From Bradyrhizobium sp. AZCC 1719 (lineage in GTDB: Bacteria; Pseudomonadota; Alphaproteobacteria; Rhizobiales; Xanthobacteraceae), in the NCBI RefSeq assembly GCF_036924525.1, contig NZ_JAZHRU010000001.1, forward strand, positions 3,997,001 to 4,061,000: a stretch of 64,000 bases of DNA, in the 5' to 3' direction. The notes beneath the pieces were generated by a model. The model had not been told where the DNA came from. It searched no databases and was given only the letters and a program-made list of their open reading frames with translations. Both the position numbers and the translations under genes were made by a program. Shown piece by piece: positions 63,137-64,000 of the stretch. Numbering within the stretch: the stretch's first letter is position 1; every line of letters begins with the position of its first letter.

Positions 63137-63161
63137 AACGCAAGGCAGCAGGAATAGTTCT
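63137..63161 (-). promoter_or_regulatory. EcfG-type promoter of the 26-residue peptide
   Basis: On the minus strand AGAAC, a 16-base spacer and CGTT match GGAAC-N16-CGTT except for the first base. The start site would be near 63130, leaving a leader of about 16 bases to the start codon with the ribosome binding site inside. Confidence 0.45.
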
Positions 63162-63250
63162 CTGCTGACAGGCGAACGCAGGCCCTGCGTTCGCGCCTGC
63201 CAGGCAAAGAAAAGCCCGCCACTGCGGCGGACCCCAAGGAGCTACCACGA

Positions 63251-63610
63251 TCAGATCGCGATGCCGTAGTAGTCGTTGATGGCGCGGGTCCGGGTCGGAT
63301 CGCTCCAGTTCCAGGCGTTGTCGTTGCCGTAATGCGGTGCGCTCTTGAGCTGCGCTTCCGTCACGCCGGTGACGTAGCCACCGAGCGAGGTATCGTATTT
63401 CAGCGATTGCCAGGGTAGCGGATAGTGGTCGTCGCCGATGCCGAGAAAGCCGCCGAAGGAGAGCACGGCGTAGGACACCCTACCGCTCTTCTTGTCGATC
63501 ATGACGCGCTCAATCGAGCCGATCTTGTTGCGATCGGCGCCATAGACGGCAGTTCCCTCAACCTTGTCGCTGCCGATCAGGTTGCCGGTTTCGTTTGCGT
63601 CTAGTGCCAT
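63251..63610 (-). CDS. PRC-barrel domain protein
   Basis: The 119-residue cytoplasmic protein is a single PRC-barrel: GSDKVEGTAVYGADRNKIGSIERVMIDKKSGRVSYAVLSFGGFLGIGDDHYPLPWQSL is the conserved core, as in photosynthetic reaction centre H subunits and RimM. Stand-alone PRC-barrel proteins in rhizobia are often induced by general stress. The C-terminal part ends PTRTRAINDYYGIAI. The ATG at 63610 follows AGGAGGAGAAT. An EcfG-type promoter lies upstream. It faces the same direction as the small membrane peptide gene downstream, with its own promoter between. Confidence 0.88.
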   Translation of the reverse strand: MALDANETGNLIGSDKVEGTAVYGADRNKIGSIERVMIDKKSGRVSYAVLSFGGFLGIGDDHYPLPWQSLKYDTSLGGYVTGVTEAQLKSAPHYGNDNAWNWSDPTRTRAINDYYGIAI

Positions 63611-64000
63611 GGGATTCTCCTCCTGCTAGATGGATGAACGAAAACAAGGGGCGGGGGGAGACGTTCCGGAGTGTGGCAGCTACCCATCGACGCATCGATG
63701 TGGATGTGGCGCGTCCAGCCGCATGTCGGTTTGCCCACGATACCGACAACAGTTGGTCTGGTAGACATGTCCGCTAAAAGCCACTGACATCCGAGGCTTG
63801 GCCGGCACACCAGCGGAGGGCCGTTCCTAAAGCCGATGCTAAGCCTCGATGAGCCCTCCGCCTGGTTGTTCCCGGGAATGCAACATGCGGGCTTGATGGC
63901 TCTCGGACGGGCGCAGCAACATTCGCCGAGGCCAGCGCTGCGCTTGTGCGGGTGGCGAAAAACCTGAATAATTTCTGTCGCTCCGACGCACGGATCGGAG
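63611..64000. other. Right-end region upstream of PRC-barrel gene
   Basis: The 390 bases to the window end contain the PRC-barrel leader and the promoter candidate at 63643-63667. Beyond about 63700 I see no supported gene on either strand; short open frames here are unlikely to be real. Confidence 0.35.
63643..63667 (-). promoter_or_regulatory. EcfG-type promoter of the PRC-barrel gene
   Basis: On the minus strand GGAAC, a 16-base spacer and TGTT match GGAAC-N16-CGTT with one difference in the -10. The start site would be near 63636, leaving about 25 bases of leader before the ATG. Confidence 0.45.

Overview
The window looks like chromosomal DNA from a Bradyrhizobium-type alphaproteobacterium (Nitrobacteraceae). 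The evidence is the high GC content, the flagellar gene set typical of alphaproteobacteria (FlbT, FlaF, FliX), a giant growth-pole-ring/TipN-like coiled-coil protein, a low-cysteine DksA, a DUF1127 protein, and several palindromic intergenic repeats of the kind common in Bradyrhizobium and Rhodopseudomonas. I saw no rRNA, tRNA, CRISPR array, insertion sequence or phage. Long antisense ORFs are frequent because of the GC content and were left out.

Layout: 0-5 kb holds the start of a secreted protein, an AI-2E/PerM permease, a membrane-anchored metallophosphoesterase and an AbgT-type transporter. From 5.2 to 10.5 kb come a glutaminase, an MFS exporter, a small arginine-rich exported protein, an HdeD-like membrane protein and an exported amidohydrolase; part of this may be an acid or nitrogen stress neighbourhood. 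From 10.5 to 15.2 kb there are a lipid kinase, an alanine-rich protein, and an MFS permease that overlaps, tail to tail, a dipeptide epimerase. From 15.3 to 18.2 kb lies an Mla-type lipid transport set (STAS-MlaE fusion, MlaF, MlaD). From 18.5 to 24.7 kb is the 1799-residue pole protein, divergent from an Hpt protein, with a CtrA-type box between them.

From 24.8 to 37.7 kb there is a metabolic and regulatory mix: a 2Fe-2S ferredoxin, a thioesterase, a thioredoxin-reductase-like ferredoxin-NADP reductase, DUF2147, an SGNH hydrolase, a YbhN-type protein, a DUF892 protein, an MHYT-GGDEF-EAL protein, two small membrane proteins, a frameshifted DUF218/YdcF gene, and a MocR regulator divergent from a DUF1127 gene across an operator array. 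From 37.9 to 47.5 kb come an autotransporter, a LuxR-type regulator, a Bcr/CflA transporter, a universal stress protein, a SixA phosphatase, an FAD oxidoreductase and an exported MsrB.

From 47.7 to 58.4 kb is a flagellar block: flgE-flgK-flgL, flbT, a flagellin relic, flaF, a small unknown, a FlaG-like gene, then flgI-flgJ-flgN(-like) divergent from fliX. Good sigma-54 type promoters precede flgE and flgI, and a CtrA 8-mer precedes fliX, which fits a Caulobacter-style flagellar hierarchy. From 58.5 kb to the end come an HxlR/NAD(P)-reductase pair, dksA, a hydratase coupled to a DehI-like protein, an exported SspB-like protein, and two genes (a 26-residue membrane peptide and a PRC-barrel protein) that both carry EcfG-like stress promoters.

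The items most worth a second look are the exported SspB-fold protein, the 44-residue repeats and CtrA context of the pole protein, the domain shared by FlgE and FlgL, the flagellin relic, the MocR operator array and the stress-promoter pair at the right end.
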